A stretch of DNA of 48,982 nt from JAVKBW01 sp964352715 (GTDB lineage: Bacteria > Pseudomonadota > Alphaproteobacteria > UBA8366 > Aestuariispiraceae), in the NCBI GenBank assembly GCA_964352715.1, contig CAYGSU010000026.1, forward strand, positions 1 through 48,982, read 5' to 3'. How positions within the stretch are numbered: position 1 is the stretch's first letter; each line of letters begins with the position of its first letter. This document shows positions 33,584 to 42,342 of the stretch, piece by piece. The notes under the pieces were generated by a model, which saw only the letters and a program-made list of their open reading frames with translations, did not search any database and was not told the DNA's origin. The translations under genes were made by a program, and so were the position numbers.

Positions 33584-34960
33584 ATGACCGGACAAGAAAC
33601 CGCCGCAATGATGAAGCGGACCGATGCCGATGCGCTGGACGTTGTCGTCGTCGGCGCCGGGTTTGCGGGACTGTACTTGCTGTACCGGCTGCGAAATCAG
33701 GGTCTGAACGTGCAGGTGCTGGAAGCCGGGGCGGAAATCGGCGGCACGTGGCACTGGAACCGTTATCCCGGTGCCCGCTGCGATATCGAAAGCATGGAAT
33801 ATTCCTATCAGTTTTCCGAGGAGTTGCAGCAGGAATGGGACTGGTCGGAACGCTATGCGACCCAGCCCGAAATTCTGCGCTATGTGAATTACGTCGCCGA
33901 CAAGTTCAGTCTTCGCGACGGCATCAAGCTGAACACCAGGGTCGTTTCGGCCACATTCGATGATGAGAAAAGCCGGTGGACCGTCGTAACGGATGGCGGG
34001 GAAAGCTATCAGGCACCGTTCTGCGTGATGGCGACAGGCTGCCTGTCTTCCATCAACATGCCGGATATCCCGGGCCGCGATTCCTTCGAAGGACTGGCCC
34101 TCCATACCGGCCAGTGGCCGCGCGATCCGGTCGATTTCAGCGGTATGAACGTCGGTGTCATCGGCACAGGGTCTTCCGGGATCCAGTCGATCCCGATGAT
34201 CGCCAAACAGGCGAAACATCTATACGCCTTTCAGCGCAGCCCGACCTATACGGTGCCGGCGCATAACCGGCCGCTCGACCCTGAAACGCGCGATCGGGTA
34301 AAGGCGCATTACGAGGTTTTGCGAGAGCGGGCGAAGAAAAACCGCGTCGGCATCGACTACGAAGTCGGCGAAGCCTCGGTTTTCGACACGACACCGGAGG
34401 AACGCGAGAAGATATTCGACGAGTGCTGGGCGCAGGGTGGCCTGCCGTTTCTCGCCGGTTTTGCCGATCTGTTCGATTCCAGGGAAGCGAACGATTTTGC
34501 GGCTGATTATGTTCGCCGGAAAATTCACACCATCGTCAAGGACCAGGAAATCGCCGATGCCCTGTCGCCGGAAACCATCATCGGCTGCAAGCGGCTATGC
34601 GTCGATACCGACTACTATGCNNNNNNNNNNNNNNNNNNNNNNNNNNNNNNNNNNNNNNNNNNNNNNNNNNNNNNNNNNNNNNNNNNNNNNNNNNNNNNNN
34701 NNNNNNNNNNNNNNNNNNNNTACATGGCCGAGCATGGTTATAAAGTGATCGAACCGAATAGCGATGCCGAAATGAAATGGTCGGGGCATGTGAACGACCT
34801 GGCCGAAGCATCGGTCTATCCGCAGTGCAATTCCTGGTATCTCGGGGCGAACATTCCCGGAAAGCCGAGGGTGTTCCTCGCCTATATCGGCTTCCCGGAC
34901 TATGTCGAAAAGGTCGAGGCGCTGACCAGGGACGGGTATCGAGGGTTCGAGTTTACCTGA
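33584..34960 (+). CDS. Baeyer-Villiger-type flavin monooxygenase, with assembly gap
   Basis: NADPH- and FAD-dependent class B monooxygenase inserting oxygen next to a ketone. Two Rossmann motifs: VVVGAGFAGLYLLYRLRNQG and VGVIGTGSSGIQSIPMIA. Between them stands FEGLALHTGQWP, an exact match to the Baeyer-Villiger fingerprint F-x-G-x3-H-x3-W-P, which separates it from trimethylamine and N-hydroxylating monooxygenases. AAGGA lies 8 bases before the ATG at 33584. The 100-N gap (34621-34720) hides part of the C-terminal half: 458 codons counting N compares with about 520-600 in family members. The substrate ketone is unknown. Divergent from the GntR gene that probably controls it. Confidence 0.9.
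   Translation: MTGQETAAMMKRTDADALDVVVVGAGFAGLYLLYRLRNQGLNVQVLEAGAEIGGTWHWNRYPGARCDIESMEYSYQFSEELQQEWDWSERYATQPEILRYVNYVADKFSLRDGIKLNTRVVSATFDDEKSRWTVVTDGGESYQAPFCVMATGCLSSINMPDIPGRDSFEGLALHTGQWPRDPVDFSGMNVGVIGTGSSGIQSIPMIAKQAKHLYAFQRSPTYTVPAHNRPLDPETRDRVKAHYEVLRERAKKNRVGIDYEVGEASVFDTTPEEREKIFDECWAQGGLPFLAGFADLFDSREANDFAADYVRRKIHTIVKDQEIADALSPETIIGCKRLCVDTDYYXXXXXXXXXXXXXXXXXXXXXXXXXXXXXXXXXXYMAEHGYKVIEPNSDAEMKWSGHVNDLAEASVYPQCNSWYLGANIPGKPRVFLAYIGFPDYVEKVEALTRDGYRGFEFT
34621..34720. other. assembly gap (100 N) inside the monooxygenase gene
   Basis: Exactly 100 N. Family length suggests more than 100 bases are missing. Confidence 0.99.
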
Positions 34961-34977
34961 TACCTTCCCGGTCTGCG

Positions 34978-35841
34978 TCAGCCCTTCTTCTGGTCGTCCC
35001 GCAGCAGGTATACCGACAGAACGATCAATCCCAGCGAGGCAATGATGATCAGCGTTCCCACGGCGTTGATTTCCGGCGTGATGCCGCGCCGCATGGTTGA
35101 CCAGATATACATCGGCAGGGTGTTGTCGCGGCCGATCAGGAAGAACGTCACCGGAATTTCGTCGAATGACAGGGTGAATGACAGCAGCGCGCTGCCGATT
35201 ATCGCCGACCGGATGTTCGGCAGGGTCACGTACCAGAAGGTCTGCCATGGTTTGGCGCCCAGATCGGCCGAGGCTTCCTCCATCGATCTGTTTACCCGCT
35301 GTAGCCGCGCGAAGACCTGAGTCGCCACAACGCTGACCAGAGCTGTCGCATGGCCCATGATAACCGTTTCAAGGCTAAGGTTGATGCCCAGGGTGCTGAA
35401 CATGTTCAGCATCGATACGCCGGTGATGACGCCGGGCAGGGCGATCGGCAACAGCACAAACCGGCGGAATACGGTCTTGCCGGGAAATTCGTACCGGTCC
35501 AGTGCGAAGGCGGCCGGCACCCCGATCAGGATCGTGATGAAGGTCGCGAACAAACCGACATAGACACTGTTCCAGATGGCGGCCTGAAGGTCGGTATTGA
35601 CGAACAGGGCTTCGTACCATTTCCAGGTAAAGCCCCGCCACGGTAACGACAGGATACGGTTGTCGTTGAAGCTGAACATGATCAGCACGGCGATGGGGGC
35701 GTACAGGAAGGCCAGCACGCACATCGACACACTGGTCAGGAAGCCGGCGCCAAACCGGTGGGTGAGATCGGCGGTCATAGATGAAGCGCCGATCCTTGAA
35801 TCACGGGGGCTGAGCGTTGTCGTTGTCGTATCTGCGTTCAT
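34978..35841 (-). CDS. potC: polyamine-type ABC transporter permease, PotC-like
   Basis: A 287-residue inner-membrane permease with six hydrophobic segments. The EAA loop that contacts the ATPase is SMEEASADLGAKPWQTFWYV followed by TLPNIRSAIIG. The segment FSLSFDEIPVTFFLIGRDNTLP is typical of PotC/PotI (periplasm-facing helix near the C-terminus). It is the last gene of the potDABC order, starting 4 bases after the PotB stop. An N-terminal Thr/Ser-rich stretch of about 20 residues precedes the first helix; MTADLTHRF (residue 22) is an alternative start. Confidence 0.92.
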   Translation of the reverse strand: MNADTTTTTLSPRDSRIGASSMTADLTHRFGAGFLTSVSMCVLAFLYAPIAVLIMFSFNDNRILSLPWRGFTWKWYEALFVNTDLQAAIWNSVYVGLFATFITILIGVPAAFALDRYEFPGKTVFRRFVLLPIALPGVITGVSMLNMFSTLGINLSLETVIMGHATALVSVVATQVFARLQRVNRSMEEASADLGAKPWQTFWYVTLPNIRSAIIGSALLSFTLSFDEIPVTFFLIGRDNTLPMYIWSTMRRGITPEINAVGTLIIIASLGLIVLSVYLLRDDQKKG

Positions 35842-35845
35842 GGCT

Positions 35846-36715
35846 CTACCCCAAATCCAGTCGACCGGCCCGCTGCGCCTTGTCGGACAGCGAGATGATC
35901 GTGATCACGACCGCCAACATGACAATCGAAAGCGCCGAACCCAGTGGCCAGTTCAACGCGGCGCCGAACTGTGTGGTCATGACGTTGGCGATCATGAAAC
36001 CGTCCGGTCCGCCGACAAGCATCGGAGCGATAAAGTCGCCCGAGGTCAGGCAGAAGGTGAAGGTCATTCCGGCAATCACGCCCGGCATCGACAGCGGCAG
36101 GGTTACCGTCCAGAACGTCCGCAGCGGGCTTGCGCCCAGGTCCTTCGACGCTTCGATCAGGTTGCGCGGTATCTTTTCAAGCGCGGTGTAAAGCGGCATG
36201 ACCGTGAAGGGAATGAAGATATAGGTCAGGGTGATGATCATCGAAAACTTGTTGTAGAGAAGCAGGTCGGTCGGTTCCGACAGAATGCCGGTCCACACCA
36301 GAAACGAGTTCAGGATGCCTTCGCTGCCCAGAATGGTTTTCCAGGTATAGGCCCGCAGCAGGTAGGAAACCCACAGCGGTACAATGACAGCCATATAGAG
36401 AAACAACCGTACCCGTGCCGACTTGACGACGAAAATCAGGAAGTAGCAAAACGGATAGGCCAGCGCCAGCGCCGTCAGGGCGACAACCCCCGCAATCCAG
36501 CCGCTCTTGAAGATCACCTGAAAGTATTGCGGATCGCTGAAAATCTGAAAATAGTTTCCGAACTGGAAGGCCGGTTTGAAGCTCGGGAACTTCTTCTCGT
36601 AGAAACTGTAGGTCGTCAGGATCAGATACGGCAGAAACAGGAAAATGAATGTCCACATCAAGGGTGCGGACAGAACACTCGCCTGCATCAATTTTTGGCG
36701 TGTGGCGAGTTTCAT
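35846..36715 (-). CDS. potB: polyamine-type ABC transporter permease, PotB-like
   Basis: A 289-residue permease with six membrane helices and the EAA loop NLIEASKDLGASPLRTFWTV followed by TLPLSMPGVIAG. The first periplasmic loop with FYEKKFPSFKPAFQFGNYF and the YLLRAYTWKTILG segment match PotB/PotH proteins. The ATG overlaps the PotA stop in an ATGA arrangement, giving tight translational coupling, as expected for subunits of a single transporter. Confidence 0.92.
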   Translation of the reverse strand: MKLATRQKLMQASVLSAPLMWTFIFLFLPYLILTTYSFYEKKFPSFKPAFQFGNYFQIFSDPQYFQVIFKSGWIAGVVALTALALAYPFCYFLIFVVKSARVRLFLYMAVIVPLWVSYLLRAYTWKTILGSEGILNSFLVWTGILSEPTDLLLYNKFSMIITLTYIFIPFTVMPLYTALEKIPRNLIEASKDLGASPLRTFWTVTLPLSMPGVIAGMTFTFCLTSGDFIAPMLVGGPDGFMIANVMTTQFGAALNWPLGSALSIVMLAVVITIISLSDKAQRAGRLDLG

Positions 36716-37821
36716 TGCTGCGCCTCCGGCGGAAACATCGCCGTATTCTCGGGGGAGAACGCCACCTGAACGCCGGCACCCTGTTCCGGAAGTCCTGAAG
36801 ACGCGGCAGAACCGGTAAGCTGAACATCGACCATGAACGGTTCGCCGGAATCCAGACTGACCTTTATCCGTACGCTGTTGCCGTGAAACAGCAGTTCGTC
36901 GACGGTGCCGGGCAGGGCGTTCATGCCAGTTGAATCTTCACCGACTTTCAGCAGCCGCGCCTTTTCCGGACGGACGCAGACCATGACATCGCCGTGCAGA
37001 CTGCTTTCCAGCGCTCGGGGCGAGGCTGCCTGAAGCTTGGCCTTGCCGGACGTGATCATGATCGACGAGTCCGTCTTTTCGACAATCGAGCCTCGGATGA
37101 GATTAGAAGCCCCGATGAAATTCGCGACATAGGTTGAATTCGGATGTTCGTAAATTTCCGTCGGCGGGCCCTGTTGGGCGATCTTGCCGTTTTCCATCAG
37201 GATAACCCGGTCGGCCATGACCAGCGCTTCGGTCTGGTCGTGGGTGACCATCAGGAAGGTCAGCCCGAGGCGATCGTGCAGATGTTTAAGTTCTACCCGC
37301 ATATTGGCGCGCAGATTGGCGTCCAGCGCAGCCAGCGGTTCGTCAAGCAGCAGCACCCGGGGTTCCTTGACCAGCGCGCGGGCAAGCGCGATGCGCTGCC
37401 GCTGACCGCCTGAAAGTTCATGCGGCTTGCGCATAGACTGCCCTTGCATCTCGACGGTCTGCAGCGCCCGTTCCACCGCTTTGGGAATGTCCGATTTGTT
37501 GGCGCCGCCCATTTTCAGGCCGTAGGCGATGTTGTCCCAGACAGTCATATGCGGAAAAAGCGCATAATCCTGAAACACCATGTTCACAGGCCGTCTATAC
37601 GGCGGCACGTCGGTGACATCGTCACCGCCGATGATGAGCCGTCCCCGATTGGGCGCCTCGAAACCGGCCACAAGGCGCAGCATCGTTGTCTTGCCACATC
37701 CTGACGGGCCGAGAAGGGTGACGAATTCGCCTTCTTCGACACTTAGCGAAACATCGTCGACCGCCGTAACATTGCCGCCGTAAATCTTTGTGACGCCTTC
37801 GACTTCAATTATTGATGCCAT
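36712..37821 (-). CDS. potA: polyamine-type ABC transporter ATPase, PotA-like
   Basis: A 369-residue ATPase of the spermidine/putrescine or related oligocation importer. Walker A GPSGCGKTT, Q-loop NMVFQDYALFPHM, signature LSGGQRQRIALARALVKEP, Walker B VLLLDEPLAALD and H-loop VTHDQTEA are all intact. A C-terminal TOBE domain (about 285-360) is typical of PotA-like ATPases. It lies between the solute-binding-protein gene and the two permeases. A strong hairpin in the 74-base potD-potA spacer may lower its expression relative to potD. Confidence 0.95.
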   Translation of the reverse strand: MASIIEVEGVTKIYGGNVTAVDDVSLSVEEGEFVTLLGPSGCGKTTMLRLVAGFEAPNRGRLIIGGDDVTDVPPYRRPVNMVFQDYALFPHMTVWDNIAYGLKMGGANKSDIPKAVERALQTVEMQGQSMRKPHELSGGQRQRIALARALVKEPRVLLLDEPLAALDANLRANMRVELKHLHDRLGLTFLMVTHDQTEALVMADRVILMENGKIAQQGPPTEIYEHPNSTYVANFIGASNLIRGSIVEKTDSSIMITSGKAKLQAASPRALESSLHGDVMVCVRPEKARLLKVGEDSTGMNALPGTVDELLFHGNSVRIKVSLDSGEPFMVDVQLTGSAASSGLPEQGAGVQVAFSPENTAMFPPEAQQ

Positions 37822-37861
37822 TTGCCTGCACGCTTCTTGTTTGAAATGAAAAAAAGAATGC

Positions 37862-37883
37862 CGGGCCGGATTGCTCCGGCCCG
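37862..37883 (-). terminator. hairpin between potD and potA
   Basis: CGGGCCGGA and TCCGGCCCG form a perfect 9-bp stem with a 4-base loop. Read on the minus strand, a run of seven T follows 5 bases later. It probably acts as a partial terminator or 3'-stabiliser that keeps potD mRNA above potABC. Confidence 0.75.
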
Positions 37884-37895
37884 ACAGGTATCGGT

Positions 37896-38627
37896 TTACT
37901 GAACTTTAACGGCGTTCCAGGTGTTGGTGTACACTTCCAGCCGGTCACCCAGGTTTTCCCACATCATCAGCGTCTTGACGTATTCAAGATCATCCTGGTG
38001 AAGGGTCGAGAACTGCTCTGCCGACATGCAGTTCTTGGCGGCGACAGGGTTCGCGACGGAATAGCCGTTCACATTGGCTACACCGCACTGGCCCTGTTCC
38101 GAAATGGCCATGTTGATGAACTTGTAGGCGCAATCGGTATTCGGTGTGCCTTTGACCAGCATCCAGGAATCCATCCAGCCTTCCGCCCGTTCCTCGGGCA
38201 GGAATTCCTTCACTTCGATGCCCTGTTCAGCCAGCAGAGCAGACTGATATCCGCCCCAGGTGTTGGAAATCCAGACCTCGCCCTGAGCATAGAGATCGAC
38301 AAGCTCGCCNNNNNNNNNNNNNNNNNNNNNNNNNNNNNNNNNNNNNNNNNNNNNNNNNNNNNNNNNNNNNNNNNNNNNNNNNNNNNNNNNNNNNNNNNNN
38401 NNNNNNNNNCCGGCAGCCAGTTTCGCCGGGAAGTCGTCGTTCGACCCGACATAGGCTGCAGAAACCTTACAGCCTGACTCTTCTTCGAACTTTGTAACAA
38501 AACTGTCGTCTGCATACCCTTCCCAGGTCAGCAGATTCAGTTCACCCGCAGCCTGCGAGACAGCGCTCCAGGATACGCCCATCAGAACGGCAGCCGCCGC
38601 CCCTAGAAATTTGTTTTTTAAACGCAT
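37896..38627 (-). CDS. potD: polyamine-type periplasmic solute-binding protein, PotD-like, with assembly gap
   Basis: Extracellular-solute-binding protein. The start is ATG 38627, 10 bases after GAGGAGG. Signal peptide about 1-27 (FLGAAAAVLMGVSWSAVSQA, cut before AGELN), then LLTWEGYADDSFVTKFEEE, the usual mature N-terminus of spermidine/putrescine or related binding proteins. The gap at 38310-38409 removes the middle; 243 codons counting N compares with about 340-350 in the family, so about 100 residues are missing beyond the placeholder. The visible C-terminal lobe (YAQGEVWISNTWGGYQSALL onward) agrees with PotD. Actual ligand (putrescine, spermidine, gamma-aminobutyrate or others) cannot be read. 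Confidence 0.9.
   Translation of the reverse strand: MRLKNKFLGAAAAVLMGVSWSAVSQAAGELNLLTWEGYADDSFVTKFEEESGCKVSAAYVGSNDDFPAKLAAXXXXXXXXXXXXXXXXXXXXXXXXXXXXXXXXXXGELVDLYAQGEVWISNTWGGYQSALLAEQGIEVKEFLPEERAEGWMDSWMLVKGTPNTDCAYKFINMAISEQGQCGVANVNGYSVANPVAAKNCMSAEQFSTLHQDDLEYVKTLMMWENLGDRLEVYTNTWNAVKVQ
38310..38409. other. assembly gap (100 N) inside potD
   Basis: Exactly 100 N. Family length suggests several hundred bases are missing. Confidence 0.99.
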
Positions 38628-38687
38628 TATCAACAAGCCTCCTCTGTGGTCATTTTATGCCTCCAATACTGTCGGAGACTGATTTAT

Positions 38688-38704
38688 CCGGGCCTCACGC
38701 CCGG
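38688..38704. repeat. short GC-rich inverted repeat between potD and the sigma-54 activator
   Basis: CCGGGC and GCCCGG separated by CTCAC in the potD upstream region. No T-tract follows on the minus strand, so it is a weak terminator candidate for the activator operon at best, or a binding site. Confidence 0.35.
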
Positions 38705-38854
38705 AATATCGTTCGTCGCATCCCGTCCACAGCGGGTCGCTGCGGACAATATACCACGAATATACTGGATGTCACGTTTGCCGAAACCCACATAAACACT
38801 GGGGTTTCAAGCCGTTGCAACAGGGGTATTCCGGTAATGCAGGCGGGTATCATG

Positions 38855-40279
38855 TCAGTCTTCCACCTTTGTTTTTCTGACGATTGTGCCGATATCCACG
38901 CCAAGCGCCGTCGCCGCTTTCCGCTTGCTGCCGTGAACCCGGATCGCCTCGTCGATGATGTCGCGTTCGAAGGCTTTCACCAGCGATTTCATATCCGTAT
39001 CTTCACCGATGGCGACCCCATTGTCCGACTGTATGAGCCGAAGCGCGCCGGCGCCGTCGACGACAAAGGCGGGCAGATCGCTGCGCGTCGCAACCGAACC
39101 ATCGACAAGCGACAATTGAAGCAGAATGTTCTGCAATTCCCTGCAATTGCCCGGATAGACATACCGCAGCAGCGCGGTGCGGCACTCGGCGTTGATCGAA
39201 AGGTCTGTTCCTCGCGATTCATTTATTCGACGCAACATGTGATCGATCAGATGGTCGATCAGCGGTGGCTGGTCGCGCAGGGAAGGCAATGTCAGCGGCA
39301 CGGAAGCCAGACGGTAATACAGGTCACCCCTGAAGTCGCCGGAGCGGACCAGCGCCTGCAAATCCCTGTTGGTGGCTGCGATAACCCGGCAGGCGACTTT
39401 CGTGCCTTTGCGCGCACCGATCTGCTGTACGTATCCGTCATCCAGGAATTTCAGAAGCTTGGCCTGAAGAAATTGCGGCATTTCGCCTATTTCGTCGAGG
39501 AACAGCGTGCCGCCGTTCGCATCTTCAAGCAGACCGCGTCGCCCGGTGGAGGATGCGCCGGTAAAGGACCCTTTCGTGTGGCCGAACATTTCGGATTCGA
39601 AAAGCTGTTCGGGAATTGAACCGCAATTGACATGAACGAACGGGTCTTCCGGATTGCCGATTTTACGGTGCAGATATTTTGCAAGTTCGGTCTTGCCGGT
39701 GCCGGATTCGCCGGTCAGCAGCACTCGCGCACCAACGGCAAGCGCTCGTTCGCCGTGTTTGATGGCGGTGTCGATAGACGGAGATATCCGGCGCTGCGTG
39801 CCGAAATCGGGCGAGGCTTCGGTATCATTGGTGAACTTGAACCGGTTGGTCGGTCGGTCGCCTGCCGCCAGCTTTCGCAGACGGTCAAGCATTTGCAAAT
39901 CACGCAGGGTAAAAATGGCGGCCCGGTCGCTGCCGGTCCGGTCGCGCACGAAACGCACGGAAACCAGAACGGGGCGCTGATCGGCGGCGGTGACGATGAA
40001 GTCCGACGCCGCACCGCGCCGGCACACCTTTGCCGCCATCGTGAAGTCGGCATCGGCCTGGTTTGTCAGTTCATCGAGGGTTTTGCACGCCGAATGATCA
40101 ACTCCGAGAAAGGTTCCTGCCAGCCCGTTGATCGCGGTTATCCGCTGGTTCTGATCCAGAATAATCAATCCATCCGGCAGCCTGTCGATAACCCCGGCAG
40201 GCAGTGTCGGCAGATCGGAAAGATTGACGCTCCGGCCGTCCGTGGCAACGGTCTCGTCCGAGGAATCAAAGAAGCGCAT
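38855..40279 (-). CDS. sigma-54-dependent transcriptional activator with PAS domain
   Basis: A 474-residue enhancer-binding protein. The start is ATG 40279 with GGAGG 6 bases upstream, overlapping the PAS gene by 14 bases. PAS-like domain about 25-130 (LPDGLIILDQNQRITAING); AAA+ domain about 165-395 with Walker A LLTGESGTGKTELAK, the sigma-54 contact loop GSFTGAS (Ser where GAFTGA is usual), Walker B NGGTLFLDEIGEMP, and YPGNCREL; Fis/TyrR-like HTH at the C-terminus (SKRKAATALGVDIGTIVRKT). No receiver domain, so it is probably controlled through its PAS domain or the PAS partner upstream. It would activate sigma-54 promoters; a candidate site lies ahead of its own operon. Confidence 0.92.
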   Translation of the reverse strand: MRFFDSSDETVATDGRSVNLSDLPTLPAGVIDRLPDGLIILDQNQRITAINGLAGTFLGVDHSACKTLDELTNQADADFTMAAKVCRRGAASDFIVTAADQRPVLVSVRFVRDRTGSDRAAIFTLRDLQMLDRLRKLAAGDRPTNRFKFTNDTEASPDFGTQRRISPSIDTAIKHGERALAVGARVLLTGESGTGKTELAKYLHRKIGNPEDPFVHVNCGSIPEQLFESEMFGHTKGSFTGASSTGRRGLLEDANGGTLFLDEIGEMPQFLQAKLLKFLDDGYVQQIGARKGTKVACRVIAATNRDLQALVRSGDFRGDLYYRLASVPLTLPSLRDQPPLIDHLIDHMLRRINESRGTDLSINAECRTALLRYVYPGNCRELQNILLQLSLVDGSVATRSDLPAFVVDGAGALRLIQSDNGVAIGEDTDMKSLVKAFERDIIDEAIRVHGSKRKAATALGVDIGTIVRKTKVED

Positions 40280-41456
40280 CTGATGCCTCCTTTTCCTGCG
40301 GCGCGGCAGAACGGACCCGTTTGACCTCACGCTTGTCGACAGGATGAAGCGTGAGTACGGCATAGAGATTGTCCGCCGTCAGGCCGCGCTGGCCAACACG
40401 GCATTCGCATATGCGCCTGGACCCGTCGCCACAGAGCACTGAAACCGTAAAACCGTCGCCCTGCACATCCGACGCTTCAGCAAGATCGACCATCGTCAGG
40501 CCGGGCAGCCAATGGTCCGACGGCTGGCCGAGCACGTCATCGACAGACCACCCGAAATGCCATTCAACGGCAGGGTTGGCCGCCGCCAGCCGCCCGGTCT
40601 TGTCCAGAACAAGTACCGGTTCCGGAAGCGCAGACAGAATGCTGCCAAGCTTGTCCAGTTCCTGTTCCAGGTTCTTCCCCTTCCAGCCCTGGCCGCCGAT
40701 CGGCCGAACCGTTCCCCAGAGCCGGATCAGCCGGTTTTCATGGATGTAGGCCCGAACATCGTTCTCGGCAGTGATCCAGGTGCCATCGTACAGCTTGTCG
40801 AGTGACACTGCCTTGTCGAGATGGAACCGGTTGGCGAGAAGACTTCGGACAAATTCCTCGTTCTCGGCGTTCTTGGGAAAGATAAACCGCACATCCTCGT
40901 TCCTGACATCCCGGTCCAGCGGCATCTTGTACAGTTCCTGCATCGCCGGGTTCAGAATTCGCCAGAAGCACATGCTGTCGAAGAACTGTCGCAGCACTTC
41001 GTCTTCCGGTGCGGTCAGATCAATCGGTTCGACATATTCGATGCACCACAGGGCTTCTGTCGATGCGCTGATGATGCTGTCCATCATGTCATGGTCACGC
41101 CGCAACTGGTTTTCGGCCTGGCGGCAGGGCAGCATTGTCACGCGAATAAAGGTTGAGCCGGTTTGATGGTCTGAAACGCTGTCGACAACAGCCTGGGTCG
41201 GAACAGCGCCGAAGCCTCTGTCCGCCAGGCACAATCGGCATTCAACCGGGGCTTCCGCAAGCGCGGTGCGGTCGAGCCGGGCGATTGTTTGCGCGGATTC
41301 CTCGGTCAGCAGGTCCTTCACGTTGCCGGCACCGCCACCCGATGCCGTATAGTCCGCAACCTGTTCGTTGAAGTCGACAACAAGCCCGTTTTCGTCCACC
41401 ACCAGAATCCAGGCGGGTGCGGTCGATAGCCAGGTCTGTCGACCGGCTTCCGTCAT
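40266..41456 (-). CDS. PAS-domain sensor protein without kinase or output domain
   Basis: A 396-residue soluble protein. A PAS-like N-terminus (about 10-115, WILVVDENGLVVDFNEQVADY), a central region 125-265 with a second, divergent PAS-like fold (FFDSMCFWRILNPAMQELYK) and a clear PAS domain about 275-380 (LPEPVLVLDKTGRLAAANPA). No HisKA, GGDEF, HTH or AAA+ module. It overlaps the PhyH stop by ATGA and the sigma-54 activator start by 14 bases, so all three are translationally coupled. The simplest reading is a detached sensory subunit that modulates the activator. Ligand unknown; cofactors such as heme or flavin are not indicated by obvious motifs. Confidence 0.78.
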   Translation of the reverse strand: MTEAGRQTWLSTAPAWILVVDENGLVVDFNEQVADYTASGGGAGNVKDLLTEESAQTIARLDRTALAEAPVECRLCLADRGFGAVPTQAVVDSVSDHQTGSTFIRVTMLPCRQAENQLRRDHDMMDSIISASTEALWCIEYVEPIDLTAPEDEVLRQFFDSMCFWRILNPAMQELYKMPLDRDVRNEDVRFIFPKNAENEEFVRSLLANRFHLDKAVSLDKLYDGTWITAENDVRAYIHENRLIRLWGTVRPIGGQGWKGKNLEQELDKLGSILSALPEPVLVLDKTGRLAAANPAVEWHFGWSVDDVLGQPSDHWLPGLTMVDLAEASDVQGDGFTVSVLCGDGSRRICECRVGQRGLTADNLYAVLTLHPVDKREVKRVRSAAPQEKEASDALL

Positions 41457-42319
41457 GCGGCCTTACCGTGAAGAAAGGTGTCGATGCCGGGCGTGCGGTA
41501 GCCGTCTTCGCGCCAGATGACCGGAAAGTAGTTTTCGTCGATCACATTGTCGGCCAGTCGTTTATACCGGCTGTAGATCTTGCCAGTCATGAAATCCAGC
41601 GCACCGGGATTGTAGGCGACATCAGACCGCATGGCGTGCAGCACCAACGATCGTCTCGGGTTCTTGCCGGTATTCGGCCCGGACCCGTGCCAAACCCAGC
41701 CGTGATGGAAGGATCCGCCGCCTTTCGGCACTTCCACATACACGATATCAGGCTCGACGCCTTCGCGCGCCGCCGCTTTCATCATTGGTGCGCGATAGTC
41801 CTTCGGCGCGTGAAACTCGCCTTCCGGCACGGCCTGGTGCCATTTGTGCGATCCGCGCACCAGTTCCATGGTGCCGCATTCCGCCGAAGTGTCGTCCAGC
41901 GCGATCCACAGGCTTAGCAGGTCGGACGGTTTGAACCATTCCAGATACGCACTGTCCTGATGATATCCCAAAGACTTTGTATTGGGCGGTTTCCAAAGCA
42001 CGTTATCGATCATGACGCGGGTGCCGGGCCAACCGCCGAGGCGGGCGATGGCTTCGCCGAAATCCGGTCTGGTAACGATGCTTGCGATCGTGCGGTTGGC
42101 TTTCCAGCCGTTGCAGATCTGGCGAGACAGGGTCGGGTCACTCTTTCCTTCCTGCCAGTTAACCTCATCCGGAGTAATACCGGTTTCAAACTTGCCGGTA
42201 AACAGATCGTCATAGGCATGACGCAGGGCCTCAACGGTTGCTTCGTCGATGAAATTATCGACAAGCAACAGACCGTTCTCATTGAACTCTGCAATATCGC
42301 TGTCGGAAACGGTATACAT
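41453..42319 (-). CDS. phytanoyl-CoA dioxygenase (PhyH) family protein
   Basis: A 288-residue Fe(II)/2-oxoglutarate-dependent dioxygenase of the PhyH family. The start is ATG 42319 with AAGGAGA upstream, 23 bases after the GS-like stop. The iron triad is visible: H120-x-D122 in GYHQDSAYLEW and H211 in WVWHGSGPN, with Arg 222/223 (NPRRSLVLH) for 2-oxoglutarate. The family hydroxylates small molecules, including amino acids, ectoine-type solutes and phosphonates. Linked here to two gamma-glutamyl-ligase-like genes, so a hydroxylated or N-dealkylated amine is a reasonable but unproven substrate. Confidence 0.9.
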   Translation of the reverse strand: MYTVSDSDIAEFNENGLLLVDNFIDEATVEALRHAYDDLFTGKFETGITPDEVNWQEGKSDPTLSRQICNGWKANRTIASIVTRPDFGEAIARLGGWPGTRVMIDNVLWKPPNTKSLGYHQDSAYLEWFKPSDLLSLWIALDDTSAECGTMELVRGSHKWHQAVPEGEFHAPKDYRAPMMKAAAREGVEPDIVYVEVPKGGGSFHHGWVWHGSGPNTGKNPRRSLVLHAMRSDVAYNPGALDFMTGKIYSRYKRLADNVIDENYFPVIWREDGYRTPGIDTFLHGKAA

Positions 42320-42342
42320 GCGTCGGTTCTCCTTCCTGGCCC

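Noticed and set aside
33584..34960. Trimethylamine monooxygenase (Tmm), attractive because of the amine context
   Set aside because: The sequence has the exact Baeyer-Villiger fingerprint FEGLALHTGQWP, whereas Tmm and N-hydroxylating enzymes lack the terminal Trp-Pro.
35597..36769. 390-codon plus-strand frame across potC/potB
   Set aside because: Antisense of two permease genes with intact EAA loops; low-complexity, Arg/Gln/His-rich product.
39170..39185. Third copy of the 33-base repeat
   Set aside because: Only about 12 bases (CAGCAGCGCGGT) match, and they lie within the sigma-54 activator coding sequence.
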